From Marchantia polymorpha subsp. ruderalis (lineage: Eukaryota; Streptophyta; Marchantiopsida; Marchantiales; Marchantiaceae), in the NCBI GenBank assembly GCA_037833965.1, contig AP031354.1, positions 23,786,001 to 23,850,000 on the forward strand: a stretch of DNA of 64,000 nucleotides, in the 5' to 3' direction. Under the pieces are notes generated by a model. The model saw only the letters and a program-made list of their open reading frames with translations. It was not told the origin of the DNA and made no database searches. The stretch's first letter is position 1; each line of letters starts with the position of its first letter. Made by a program: the position numbers and the translations under genes. Of the stretch, positions 46,663 to 59,611 are shown one piece after another.

Positions 46663-49600
46663 TCAGTTGATACCAAAACTCTCCTCTTTGCAGGCCTGTC
46701 GCTCGTTCTCCATTACTTGCTGCAACAACCTGGGGTTGCAGGTTATAATTGCATCCACATTGGCCTTCAGCATATCGCTCATCGCCTCCGCTGTATCTAC
46801 AGTCCAAGCATAGGCCTTCCTTCCATTTCTGCAGCCGACAAACTATTTAATTTTGGAGCACTCGGGAGTCAATGATACAACTATTCTTGCATATACATTG
46901 CTTGATAATGCATTTTCTAAGCTCAAACGCACTTCCTTGCTCATCAGCAGGAAGAACTGGTATAAGATTTTCCTGACGTTTCAGGAAAATCCAATCTCAT
47001 GGTGCACTCGGTGGTTCAATGCCTTAGCAACATAACTGTAGAGGGGCCCACACCACGGCCCTATATGTTCTCGAGGTTATAAAAACATATACAGTGTAAG
47101 GATCATAGTCTACAGTTAAGCACACAGTGGGTTTAGGGTTAGGGTACACAGCAGCATACAGCACACAGCTATATATAGTTCCAATATAGCTACTTGTCTA
47201 TAATCCGTCTGCGTCAGTGCCATGCCAGAGAGTTAACAGCATCACTGCCTTAACATATCCAGATCGTGGTCATCTCACCAAAGATTTCACTCATGCAAGC
47301 TATTAAGCATCGTTGTGTAGGAAGGAGAAGTCCTTGATATGAGAAATTCACAAGGGAGTTCTTCTGACAAAGGCTGCCTCTCGACCAGAGAGGGTTTTCA
47401 AATCTAAGCGCTAAACTATGAGTAAATTTAACTTCTCACGATCTACTTACACAGCAGCAACAACAGGTCAAACAAACGAAAGAGTACAAAGCAATATGGT
47501 TGTGATCATTGGATTATATATCCAATGATCAACAATGAGAACAGAAAAGTATTGATATCTTCGATCTATACTGCTACCTCCATGCTTGGAATGAAAAATA
47601 TTATGGATTCATTCTACCACCTGTTTGTTCTAAGAGGATTTGTTGAGAGCAAGAACAAAAAGAAACGGAGTCTGGAACGATACTGGAAGCTGATAGTGAT
47701 CGCAACGTCTATAACCAATAGAGATATTACCTGTGCAGGTAACGTACAACTTTGGAGTTGACGAGACCATGGTAAATCCCCACCACCTCCGCGCCCTTCA
47801 ACCGCACGAGCTCAGAAACTTTACCTGTCGTTGTGTCATTCATGACAATGTAACCTGTCTGCACATACTTTACAAATACCGTTGATAAGGCATCTCCACC
47901 ATGTGTGAAGGTACATTCTGACAAAAGGCTTATCTCCTGCTCCAGCATGATTTAGATGAGTAGCCAACATGTGCATGAGCAAACACACTCACGGTGAAGC
48001 TACAAAAACTGAGAATGACATTGATTAGTTGCAAGTGCAAATTTTCAACAAACATATTTGTACCTTGGTCTTTGTCGTGTGACGAGTTATATCAGCTACA
48101 AAACCATCATTCTTCGCCCACACCACGCAGTTGCTGCACTCGCTTCTCTTTATCTAGAAAAACACAGCTCAACATGAGTTTCTATATCAACTCATCACAC
48201 TAGTGTCCACTTCGAACGTAACTCTTGGTTTGCACATAGGTGTACTTTAAATGCTCATACTCGTCAAAGATGCAGAATGGAATCGTAGAATACATCAAAT
48301 CTCCAACACTTGTTTACCATTTACCCTAAATCATATCTCCACCCTACCTTACACACAGGCTTACCACTCTGACACCTTCAGATCGGGGATAATTCTGAAG
48401 GAACTCTTGAATTTACTTGGATAATAACTATAATAATTCGGAGTGAAATAATGAGCGGAGAGCGGTTCGTACCGAACAATAAGCGGTTATATAGAATATC
48501 CTAGTATAAACTGAACCTTTGTCTGCGGTGGCATAGAGACTTACCACAGTAAGAATATCTTTGGTAAGTCTTTGTTCGTATAATGGAGGTCCTACTTTGG
48601 CATCAACAATAATTTGTTTGACATGTTTCCGCATGAACTGCATCACAACACGGAGGAGGACACACCCAGTTTGAGAATCAAGTTCACGAAATAGCAAGAC
48701 TGCTTCTGATTCCTACACCTGGATAGCTTGAATCAACTACACAGAGTATATAAGAGCGAAACGAAACTTCAAATAACCGAACTTTCTGTAATCTCGATGA
48801 TTTTGAGTGTACGAAGTTCTTACAGCTGACAACTAGGTTCTTTCATACATAACACATCTCTTAATTGAGTTAGATACTTGACCCCTAAACACTACCATCA
48901 TTAATGCTCTGAAGCTCTTCTAGAAATGCCTTCTAGATCTACTTCCTCCTTTCAAAGAGGTAGACAAACCTGCAGCGCATCATCTAAGCTTGGGACTTGT
49001 TGCTTCTGAACATTGTGGTGAGAGCCCCAGCTGGCATCAAATTGTTTGATCTGCAAGTAGGCACTCAATGTCAGCGTTCGCATACTCCTTCGAACGCTTG
49101 TCCAATAAAAGCGGTCTATTCAACGCATCTCGTACCTGATTTGCTGTGAAGTTCCCAACTCGAGCACCAGGGTGATCACTCATAATCGCAAGCTCCCTGT
49201 CAGGCATAAACGTATGATGTCGAGATATGATTCCTGTTCGAATTTCATACTTGAAGCTATGACTGTCAAAGAAGGTGATAATGTACATGGCAACAAACTA
49301 AGATGGTCGAGTGTACCTGTCATGGATAGCAAGTAAAATTCCATCTCGTGTGCGAGATGCATCGACCTCAACGCAATCTACTTCCGCATCTAGCGCAAGC
49401 TGGTAAGCTGCAAGCTGGGTTGAACGTCACCAAATAAGATTTCCCACAAAAGCATAAATGCAGGAATGCACCAGAGTGATCCTACAAATTCAAACTTTCT
49501 AACTAGGACCTGGTTACGACTGCTCTCCAACTAACTTACAGTATTTGGAGGTGCACCGGACGAATCCCCTCCATGAGCGCAGACCATTGGAGGTCTTCGC

Positions 49601-50618
49601 AGCCAATCGCAGTCGTGATTTTTGGTCTGCAATTGACCTTCCAATTTAGTGATAAGCAAAACACTTTGCTGAAGTTGAGGAACAATGTACACACCGCCCT
49701 CGTCCTGTCACTAAAACTACCAAGAAAGCATTTTCTAAGCGGTGACATGAGTGCTGTTCCCACCGATTACAGAATCTGTTATCAAATGAAGGAGGCACAG
49801 TGTTTAGCTGCTAGTGTGTTGCTTTGAAGTGAGTGCGGTTGATCAGGCAAGCTCGCATTTCACTATCCGCTCGAAGCACTTTTGCAGTAAGAAGCCGTTT
49901 CCCTCTGATTCTTCTTTTCCATCCGATACGAGGACGAATCAGAAGCTTCAGTGACCAATAAGAAGACTCAATTTAGAAGTGAAATTCGAGATGAAGGGCA
50001 AAAAGTTGGTTGCTTCACCCCTCTTCTTTGGTCAGTTGGGAGGGCAGGTGATAGGATCGGTGGAAGAAGGTCCACATCTTCCAAGCTCGGTTGTCTGAAT
50101 TTGCTGCGGGTGAAGTCCTTCCATCACAAGTCCAAAGCTTGCAGGAATGCATCAGACATCAATCGACACAGACACATTGTGCCGCACTGTAAGGTTCTCT
50201 GTCTGGGAACTTCGGCAGTTTTGTAGAACAGAGGCAGACAGAGAAGACTGAGTTTCTAGCGACCAGCCGGCCAACAATGAGTGGCTTCTGAGGAACAATT
50301 GGAAACTAAAATCATCGAAATGCTCGGATGAAGAAAGCCTGTGGATTGGCGGGTCTGGCAGGGCAGGGCACGGCGGGGAAGAAGGGGAAATACCTCAGTG
50401 AGAAAAAAGTAGACCGAAGGAGCAATTGTCAATCCTCCGAGCAGCAACACCACGAGGACGAAATTGCGGAACGAAAATTTGAAGGGCCTTTTGGACTGCA
50501 GCCCAGGACGCTGAAGCTGTTGTCTCCTACGCAGCATCGCTGCTGCATTTTTTCTCCTGGCCCTCGCCTTGTGCTCCCAGCTCTGCAAATCCAGTGCATT
50601 TCCAAACAGAGAAGGCAT
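46663..50618 (-). CDS. GDPD4-like glycerophosphodiester phosphodiesterase (9 exons)
   Basis: The product hydrolyses glycerophosphodiesters from deacylated phospholipids to glycerol-3-phosphate and an alcohol. The 368-residue protein is encoded by minus-strand exons 50618-50394, 49704-49540, 49414-49317, 49196-49136, 49050-48970, 48637-48545, 48153-48064, 47858-47731 and 46828-46663. All phases agree. Residues about 50-73 are a single membrane segment (FRNFVLVVLLLGGLTIAPSV) after a very basic N-terminus, suggesting a type II membrane protein. The active site is His119 (VCAHGGD), Glu146 and Asp148 (DCVEVDASR) and His161 (LLAIHDR); the Glu-to-His gap of 15 is the family norm. KQIIVDAKVGPPLYEQRL, CVVWAKNDGF, GAEVVGIYH and KAYAWTVDTAEAM complete the barrel and resemble Arabidopsis GDPD4. 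The usual HRG is HGG, and the glutamate of PENT is replaced (PPNT). Confidence 0.93.
47129..47145. repeat. Telomere-like motif in GDPD intron 8
   Basis: GGGTTTAGGGTTAGGGT lies in the last GDPD intron (46829-47730). It holds one perfect TTTAGGG and one shortened TTAGGG. It is either a small interstitial telomere tract or a telo-box. Confidence 0.8.
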
Positions 50619-52130
50619 TCCTGATAAGAATCACCGAATGGCCCTCCTCCTCCTCCGCCTGCACCTCCCAAAGCAACCGCTTCCTCCGATGATCCGATCT
50701 CGACTGCTTCTGCCAGCTCGATAGCCTCATGAATCCCTCCGTCTCTTAGCGGAGGCTTGTTTGGGCAGTGCGAACACTTTTCATCCGGTTCGGCCAACTT
50801 TGGGCGCAACGAGACCCGCGTCCCTCTCGTTCTCTCGAGCGGCCAAATCCAAACCTCGAGAGAATCTGGAGGAGAGATCAAGCTTCGCCAAATTTGGATG
50901 GATTTGCGGTTGGCGTCCTCGAGGAAATGTCAAGAAAGCTGACCAAAGCTTCCACGCATGTCAGAAATCGGCTGCAGTCCCTTTGCTCCGCTTCGTACGG
51001 ACGTAGCTCTCGTACATTCCTCGTACAATTCGACCTCCTTTGTTGCTGCTGCTGCTTCGCTTTCCTCCCTCGTCCTCGTCCTCGTCCTGTACAGAACGTA
51101 TTCCACGGCGTCCTTCCCCGTCCTTCCCTCGCCCCTCGCCGCGTGCCTTTCACTTTGCCTCCGGACATTCATTCACGCCCCATATCCGCATCCGTCGGCA
51201 TCACGTCGACGAGACGAGAGTCCGCAGAGCTCACGCACATGGCAGACAAAGACGACCCCGAGGCACATTCCCATTCCGTCTACGGACTCCTCCTCGCGTA
51301 CGAATCGCTTTCTACCTAACGCCGTGCAGCTTCGGCAAGCAGCAGCAGCAGCGGCCATAGCTGTCTGTCGTTTCCCAGCTTGAGCTCGACTCTCTTCATC
51401 TCTGTGGCCTGGACATGCTCCTGGTCAGTCGATCGCCTGCACTTTCCATCGCCGATGATTGCTGCTGCTTTCTTCCCCTTCCCTTCCCTTCCCTTGGATT
51501 CGAAATCAAACCATCATCTCTTCTCTTCTCGCCGTTGTCGTCCCGAAGAATCGTCGGCCTCTTCGTGAGACGAGAATCAAACTGCGAAGGAAGAGACGAG
51601 ACGAAACAAAAATCAAGATCGTGGCGCAGAATCCAACACACGGACGTCACGGGCCGTGTTGACAGTGATGTCGCCCACGGCCATTGGACTGAAGCTCACC
51701 GATTTGTGGGAATTCTGGAGTCAACACCGGACACCATGGACTGGGCCCAGAGCTGCATCCAACGAACACATGAATGCTGCTGGTAGGCTGCCAATAGATC
51801 GCTGCGAGATCCACCAATGTCCAACTGCTTTGAGCCTTTATTCACCATCAGAGCAAGTCATCTCCACTCCGCGTGGCGTGGACTTCGAGCAGATACGAGT
51901 AATTTGGCATCTTGAAGCTTTCTTACGTGGCGAAATCCTTCCAACCTTTTACTTCCAACCATTTTCACCAATGCATGGCTTCAGAGTTCGGTTCACTTCT
52001 GATGAGAATAGCGAGAGCATTGGAAGTTCCGACCGTGGTCTGATTCTGGTAGAACAGTATGTTTTCTGGGATATATGGTGCGCACAGAGAGGTATTCAAG
52101 CAGTGGCGAAACATTCTCATGCCAATTATC
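50619..52130. promoter_or_regulatory. Upstream region of the GDPD gene
   Basis: The left part is GC-rich with CTCCTCCTCC, CGTCCTCGTCC and GCAGCAGCAG repeats. It is the likely promoter/leader of the minus-strand GDPD gene. Overlapping open frames on both strands are not convincing as proteins. The part right of about 51700 shows nothing assignable. Confidence 0.4.
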
Positions 52131-52225
52131 TCCATAAACGTCCAGATCAATATATCACAAACGCCCATAGCCTTTTTCCATAAACGTCCAGATCAATATA
52201 TCACAAACGCCCATAGCCTTTTTCC
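52131..52225. repeat. 46-bp tandem duplication
   Basis: The unit starting TCCATAAACGTCCAGATC at 52131 is repeated exactly from 52177, and the match runs on to 52225. The two copies look identical, which indicates a recent event. It lies about 600 bp downstream of the ACS stop codon. Confidence 0.95.
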
Positions 52226-52830
52226 TTTGGTTAAATTTACTTCCTTCTATGGTCCAAACGAACTTTAACTTTCTGAGCTGACTGGGTTTTCAGACTAACG
52301 AGCGAGCTCTTTGCAATCATCGAAAATAGAATTTGAACTCGTTCAATACCAGGACTGAAGTCCCAAATTACAATTACTATTAGAAGAGCTTCTTGTATTT
52401 TATTTTCACACAACAGCATCGGATAGTACTCGGAAGACTGGATGGAAAACTAAGGTGTTCACATGATCCAAACCGGTCCGAAATCGGAGGACAGACATAA
52501 TAGAAGCTCGTGAGGAGTGGAATGGCTGTAAGGAACCAATTATGCTCTGTTAGAACATGTCTCTTTTCGAACTTTTGAAGCGCCATGAAACGGGTACAGG
52601 AACTTACAAGAAATTTGGGAATCTCTACGAGAGGGTTCAAAAGCGTGTAAACGATTCTGACTCAGACCCCTCAAAGCTTTACTCTACATTACATGATAGA
52701 CAAAAACTATCTCGCTGCTAATCAGATCCAAATGAGGGAATTGGATATTCTAGAAGTTTTCCGGACCTGCCTGCTCTTATCACGAGGCTTGGTCGAGACT
52801 GATGTAAATCTATACATGAGACCTGTGCCT

Positions 52831-55800
52831 CTACTTGTCCCGTAATTCAATGAGTTGCTCTACAACTCCAGGATCGGCTAAAGTGCTCACATCGCCCAAT
52901 TCATCGATCTGATTTGCAGCGATCTTTCGTAATATCCGGCGCATAATCTTCCCACTCCTTGTTTTGGGTAGGCCGGGGGCCCAGTGAATGATATCGGGTG
53001 CAGCAAATGGACCAATCTGTTACCACACGACGAATACTAGTCAGAAAATCATTATTATTTATTACAGATATGTGAACTCATGAGTACCATTCACCGAAAA
53101 TAGATGATTTCTGGTACTGCAAATAAATCTTGATCCCACATTCTGCCTTTCAGAATGTACTGAATGAAGGATTGACATTTGAGCAACTTAAAATCAGCAT
53201 CTGCTAACAAGTGGAAAGCGCAAAGTTTACTAACCTGAGATCGAACTTTGGCAATCAAATCTTTCCGAAGTTTGTCGCTGTACTCAACACCCTCCACCAG
53301 GGTTACAAATGCATATATACCTTGTCCTTTGACCTGTAATGACAGTTTCAGACTTCAGGAGATACGAAAATCACGTAGATAAACATCTGCTCTATCTACT
53401 GACGAGCAAATACAACATCACCATCAAAACGTCTTTTCTCCGCTACACTTCGGCAACCAAATCTTCGAATAGTCAAGTTCTCGTACAAGTCCTTCAATCC
53501 CGTTCAAACTTTACCTCGTGATCATATCCTACTACGGCTGCCTCAGCACACAGAGGATGATGGACCAGAGCTGACTCGACCTCGGCACTTCCAATTCTAT
53601 GGCCACTGCAATAACCAAAAACAGCCACACCATTACAACGAGTTCGAGAAAAAGTCACCTTTCAGAAACGAAACAATCTTGCGTTGGGGCACAGAGAGAT
53701 ATTTGAAACGAGAAGCAAGACTGCAAAGATTCATCGTAGAAGAAGGTGTTTCAATGCTCGGTTATACCTGACATTGATGACATCGTCTACTCTTCCAGTC
53801 AACCAGTAGTAACCGTCTTTATCCCTGAGGTATCAAAACAGACCATGAGAGGAAGAAACCACAATCCAAAAAGTATTCATGATGGAATCTAAAAGTAGAG
53901 GTGTTCAATGTTACGACTCCTGAAGTTCGCTCAAATCTAGAACCATCTGGAAAATTACTTGGAGCAGGCACTTCGGCTTTACCTGTGACATCCGTCACCG
54001 CTGAAGTAAAATCCCTTGAAAGGGGCAAAATAGGTAGTCTCGTATCTAGGGTGATCCCCGAAAAGGGTCCTGAAAGTGCTAGGCCACGAAGCCTTGACAC
54101 ACAGATAACCACTGCACTCCCCATGTAGTTCTTTTCCATTCTCATCCACAATGGCAGGCTGGAACACATATCAAAATTCTTAGTATTCCAATTCTTGCGA
54201 GAGTATTATATGTTAAACATGATTCACTCACCCTTCACTTACTCAAGGCTACGATTGTTCTAAAATGCCTATGGGTCCGAGGACTTCTTTGCCTTAACAG
54301 GGCCCAATGCGCCATCAAACACGTGAAGTGAACTTTATTGGTTACATACCTGAACACCAAAGAAAGGGAATGTTGCAGATCCCGGCTTCAACGGCCAACC
54401 ACCAGGCATGGGAGTAATCTGGAATTTACCAAGAAAGAAGGCAGGTGAGATGCTTAATCGTGACCTTTCAACGTGACGCATTGAGTTTCAACCATGTCAG
54501 GTATCATTTGAAACAATACCCAGATCCAATACAGGAGCCAATGTTATCAGAATTTTATGCACATTAGGAGTCTGGATGATACCATAAAGCCACCCGTCTC
54601 CGTTTGCCACCAAGTATCGCTTATGGGGCATCGCGAATCTCCAACTACTTCATAGTACCATCTGCGCACCCGAGTTCCCCACGTCAGTTTCATAATTGAA
54701 AACCTTTCTCTGTGAGAGACTGCTGGCGTGAAACTAAAAAATTGTTTTCGTGAAAGACCAGAATCACAACATTCAGTAGGCTGTTAAAAAACACGAACTT
54801 GTCTTTGAGTAACAATTTAGTTTAACACGAAGACAACAACTTCATTACAAGACGCATACTCATGTACTTTGCCCATCGACCGCCGAAGGGGGAGGTACAT
54901 ACTTCCAAGCAGCAGGGTTGATAGGTTCTCCGACACTTCCAAGAACTCGAAGAGATTTCCGCGAATGCTTCTTCACAGGCTGTTTCAAGGTACAGCCTCG
55001 AGGGTCAGTATGCATTGCAGATTTCTGGATCAATTCATGACTCCCCCTTTCATCTCTACTATCGGAAGTATAAAAAGCATGATATACACAAGAAGAGGTG
55101 TAATACAAGAATATTTCAACTTTGCCATCCAAGTACTTCACAAAAACATTCTACTCTGTAACACCAGCTTACCTTATCGCCCTCTCGCATCAAAGCTCGG
55201 ATAGCTGTCGGAGCAGTGTAAAAGATGTTGACGTTGTACTTATCTACAATCTCCCAGCACCTTCCGGCATCAGGGTAAGTCGGTACCTGTTGTTCAAAAG
55301 TCCACAAATTATCCCCTTGGATCTTGCCTTAAGTCCTAATATTCAGCTACAATACTAGTTTTCTAGACGTGGTTATGACTGCAGACCAGCATGAGAAGAA
55401 CTGTAATGACTATCCTACAAGAGTAGAGCTTTCGTTCCTACGCTCCATGCAACTAACAGGAGCACATATTGCAGGACGTGAGACTGACAATACACGTGAG
55501 CCCATCAAAGACTTGGATCTCACACAAGGTGGTATGTTTGTCAGTGTAGCGATTTCAAATAGTTGTTCAATTAGGAAAAAGGAAGAGGAAGTAAGTATTC
55601 TAGTCAACAATATAACAGGCAGATACTTACTCCTTCAAAATTGACAACGGTAGCTCCATTCAAGAGAGGCCCGTATGTCAAGTAGCTGTGTCCGGTAATC
55701 CACCCACAATCAGCAGTGCACCTATATAACCGCAAGAATTCATTAGCTCGATTTAGAAGCAGAAAAAAGACTTATCACTGGTGAAAGACTACTGAGGATT

Positions 55801-58800
55801 GAACTACTTTTGTATCTTGACCCCATCTACTGTTTTAGGTTTGTTCATACTATGCGCTACGTGCGAAGGAAAAAGCTTATTTACGGCAATTGAGACCCGA
55901 GGACGTGACTGAGGTCCTCAACTCTAGACCAGTCAAGCAAAATACGTACCAGTAGACTTCACCGGGGCGATAATCAAAGGCATGCTTAAATGTGGTAGCA
56001 GTGTACACCATGTAACCACCTGTTGAGTGAAGTACACCCTGCAAACCATTACATCCTTAAGAATCTTCGCTAATATTCTTGCATTCTGCTAAAACAGGCA
56101 TCAAAGTTGCCAATGAACTGTGCCTATCGAAAACTCGACCAAGTGAAAACTGATCATCGGAATCTCCTATGAGGTCTCTACACACAACCTTTCATGCTAG
56201 AACACAAAAAGCGGACCTCGTAATCGAGGCCTGAAGAAAAGTATTCATTACGTATCCCGCAGCGAGGAACTAAAAAACTTTTGTCCACAGAAAATTGCTG
56301 TACGCTATTCTAATTATACAAATGAGAGCCACAACAAATATATCCATCTGATAGTACACCTTCTGGGTTCTCCAAAGAGATGAGGCAGTGTAGTTCAGCT
56401 CACCTTCGGCTTGCCAGTGCTACCACTGGTATAAAGCAGAAACAGAGGATCCTCGGCATCTACCCACTCAACCTCGCTTTTAGTTGATTGGCTTGGAATG
56501 ACATCCTGCACGAAACCGGAGGATCATCAGATTGCCTCGTAAACGTACTCAGAGCAGAACTTGCTACTAGTATATTAGCAGGAAGTACCAGAAAACATAA
56601 CCTTCAAGTTAACATTAATTTTAAATACATAACCTTCTTACAAAATAGACGGGTGAAACATTCACAAAACCTTACAAACCAATACTGTTCAAACAAGGAC
56701 ATCGACGTAGCTACAACTATCGATGTCAAATCAAAGCCAAATTCAAGAGACAAACCTGCCACCAGATATCTCTGCCTTCCACCCATGCTGTTTCCTCCTT
56801 CTTCGTAGCCACCTCATTCGCAAACACAACAGATGTCTCTGTAATTACCCAACACAAAACATTAGGCAATCCCAGAAAATTTCGATGATAATTCGTTCAT
56901 TTCTCATGTACGATATAAGTGAGAGGAAGTTTATAGATGCTCTCATTTATATTCGAGTCAAATTCTGATTTGTACATGGCTACGCGACCTCTACTTCTAA
57001 ACTACAAGTTGCCTCACAGGAACACTAAGACTGCAGCTACATACGATATCGATTCTCAGAGACGATCTCAACTCTAACTCATTAGGACCTGATATACAGT
57101 CACTGACGACATAAGGGGACGACTGAGTTGTCACTGTTTCGAGGAAAGAGCAGCAGGAGCTTACCTACAGTATAACCTTCCTGCTTTGCTTGTTTCAGGG
57201 CATCGTCGACGATTGTTTTAAGATTTATAAACTTAGTCCCTCGCATTACCCCATTTGCTGTCAACACAACTTTGGGCTTGCAGTCCAAGATACGTTGAGC
57301 AAGGGAGTCCGCAGAGAATCCAGCAAAGACCACCTAAAACACAGTTCCACCATATAACGTCATCCATGTGTACAACAAAACGATAACTCATATTTCTTGG
57401 ACATTTGTAGTTATACCCAATCTAGAGTAAACACGAAGTTGGTTACGCATCTTGAAGAAGTTAGCTACCGTCGTAAATCGACCTCTGTAATCGACTCGAA
57501 AAAGAGCATGTCCGCTACACTCTTGCAGAGAAGCTGAAGAGGACTCATCGGTCATAGAACAAGCTCTCGCTCAGTCCAACAAACCATTAGCAACTGAAGT
57601 GATGTCATACCGAGTGGATTGCCCCTATTCGAGCACAAGCGAGCATCGCAACTGGCAACTCCACCAACATGGGCATGTAGATCACGACGGCGTCTCCTTT
57701 CTTGACCCCAACTGAACGTAGGTAGTTCGAGACCTGGAAGCAAAGAAATCGAGCTTGAGTTTTGCCACAAGAAAGATCAGGATACTCACCAAACAAAAAA
57801 CAAAACCCAAAATAAAACTAAATTCATTCCACAAACATGTAGATTCAGTGGAGCCACGGAGGGCACTCTATGGTTCGTGGAGTACCTGCGACACGAGGTC
57901 CAAGAGGTTTCCAAAGGTGACAGAACTGTCATATCCTGGCTCGTTTCCCTCCCAGAACATTGCGACGTCGTTGGCCCTTCCGGCCTCCACATGCCTGTCA
58001 AGGGCATTGTAGCAAATGTTCGTCTTGCCACCTTTGAACCACTGAACGCAAAGACGATCGAGAACATGCGATACATCAAAACGCATGCTATACTGTTTCA
58101 GCTTTGTGAAAGGACACCAAGACCCTCCCCCCAGGATCAACAATTCACCCTCCATTAATGCGGCTACAATATTTCGTAACTGCTTTAGTGAAGATGATCT
58201 TCATAAAATAAATCTTTTACTTTTACTCTCATTCAGATGTGATCGACATGGTTCAGATTTCTAAATTTTATTCAATGGGTAAGGCATTGTCTGAAATGAG
58301 CCTGGTAGAAGACGGAAGCTGTTACCATCCAATTAGTGAACTACATCGGGTAGTCGTCCTGATGAGCTTACCTCCACCTTGATCGGGCCCTTGCGAACGT
58401 CAAAATTTTCGGTGTGAACCTTGCCATCCGTGACATCCCATTTCTTCTCCCAATGGAACTGGGACGCTATCTCTGACCAAAAAGTATCGGGATCTTCCAC
58501 CGACTGCTTGTACATTTCCTCATACTGAAACGGAATCAACAGTAAAAGCTATCAGAATTTAAACAGAACCAAAAACCTCTCTGCACGAGGCTGTATTAGC
58601 GCTTGCAGATTAACAGAATCGATCATCTTTAATCCGTCAAATAAGTCAGCTAGACAATTCCCTCTCCACTTTTGTGAGGATTTGAAGTATCTACGCATCC
58701 GGGACGTCAGTGACAGCATCCATGATGAAACCCCCAAACTCAGAGCAGTACAAGTCAACATATTCCCAGCCAAGCCTGCGAGATTCCTCAGGATACAACC

Positions 58801-59611
58801 CTCGGCACCGGGGTACATGTTCAAGGAAAATAAATAAAAAACGAATCCAGCGCAAGAGCAATAAACTCAAATTTTCCAAAACGATACAAACCTCCGATCG
58901 TCTGAACTACGTCGACAAAAGCCGCGGCTACATAAAATTGCTAGGAATCACGAGCAATATTTCGAGCAATTTCGTCAAATCCGACAATCAGTCCCGAAAG
59001 CTAAACATGCCCACCTTCTCAGTCGAGGAAACAAGAGCGTTCTTGCGGAATTCCTCATTGGCTTCAAAGAGAACCTGCGTTTCCTCCACGACCTGTTCAC
59101 CGGCAGACGCAGCAGCGTGAGTCTCGGTCTTATAGCGGGTGTCCACCGATAAGACACTGGTCAGATCGACCTGTGAGCTTCCAGCCGCAGGCCTTCCATT
59201 AGTGAAGGCGGCCCCGGTACCGGGAGTGGGCGCCATACAGCGAAGCGGGCAAATCGCCCTCGAAATCCCGAAGGTAGCCCCCGTCCACCCTCGACCGACT
59301 CTCCCTGCTGCTCCGGACAGAGCAGACGGCGAGGCACGAGCCCCGAATCGCCCACGGAACACACCCGATGATGAACACGAGGCCGTGATGTCAGACCCCG
59401 AAGACGAAGAGGAGGTCGAAGAATCGGATGCGGACGCAGAAGCAGAAGACGCAGAGAGGAAAGAAGAAGGCTCGCGCTCGCCGTTGCCCGGCCTGCCACC
59501 AGATCTCTTGCTAGCGCCGCTGCTGCCGGCGGCCCCACGGACGCCTCGGGCGGAGGATGGAGCGGGGCAGCAGATCGGGCCAGAGAGAACTCCGCATGAC
59601 AGAGTAGTCAT
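52831..59611 (-). CDS. ACS: Acetyl-CoA synthetase (18 exons, one frameshift)
   Basis: The enzyme makes acetyl-CoA from acetate, ATP and CoA; plant ACS is plastidic. Minus-strand exons: 59611-59015, 58524-58372, 58041-57886, 57733-57611, 57333-57168, 56838-56756, 56505-56404, 56038-55950, 55722-55631, 55286-55173, 54979-54903, 54661-54583, 54418-54350, 54158-53983, 53824-53768, 53605-53515, 53333-53235, 53016-52831. Restoring one frame gives about 835 residues. Positions about 1-150 are Ser/Ala/Arg-rich, transit-like. Motifs include [20 protein letters not shown], the ATP loop [11 protein letters not shown] (451-461), [17 protein letters not shown], and [11 protein letters not shown] with the acetylatable Lys797. 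Exon 9 of the list (55631-55722) has one extra T, with the run at 55680-55682. Downstream of it the frame meets a stop within the same exon, yet the conserved sequence continues in the shifted frame. A shorter start at 59236 (710 residues) would lack the transit region. The gene is recognised with certainty; its functional state is uncertain. Confidence 0.93.

Noticed and set aside
49037-49135. Continuation of the GDPD frame past residue 183
   Set aside because: The frame reads on (VRDALNRPLLLDKRSKEY), but a GTACGA donor at 49135 and a TTGCAG acceptor at 49051 remove it. The spliced product restores the conserved family sequence.
50768-51319. 183-codon plus-strand frame upstream of GDPD
   Set aside because: The composition follows CGT/CTC-rich leader sequence, other frames are equally open, and no domain is visible.
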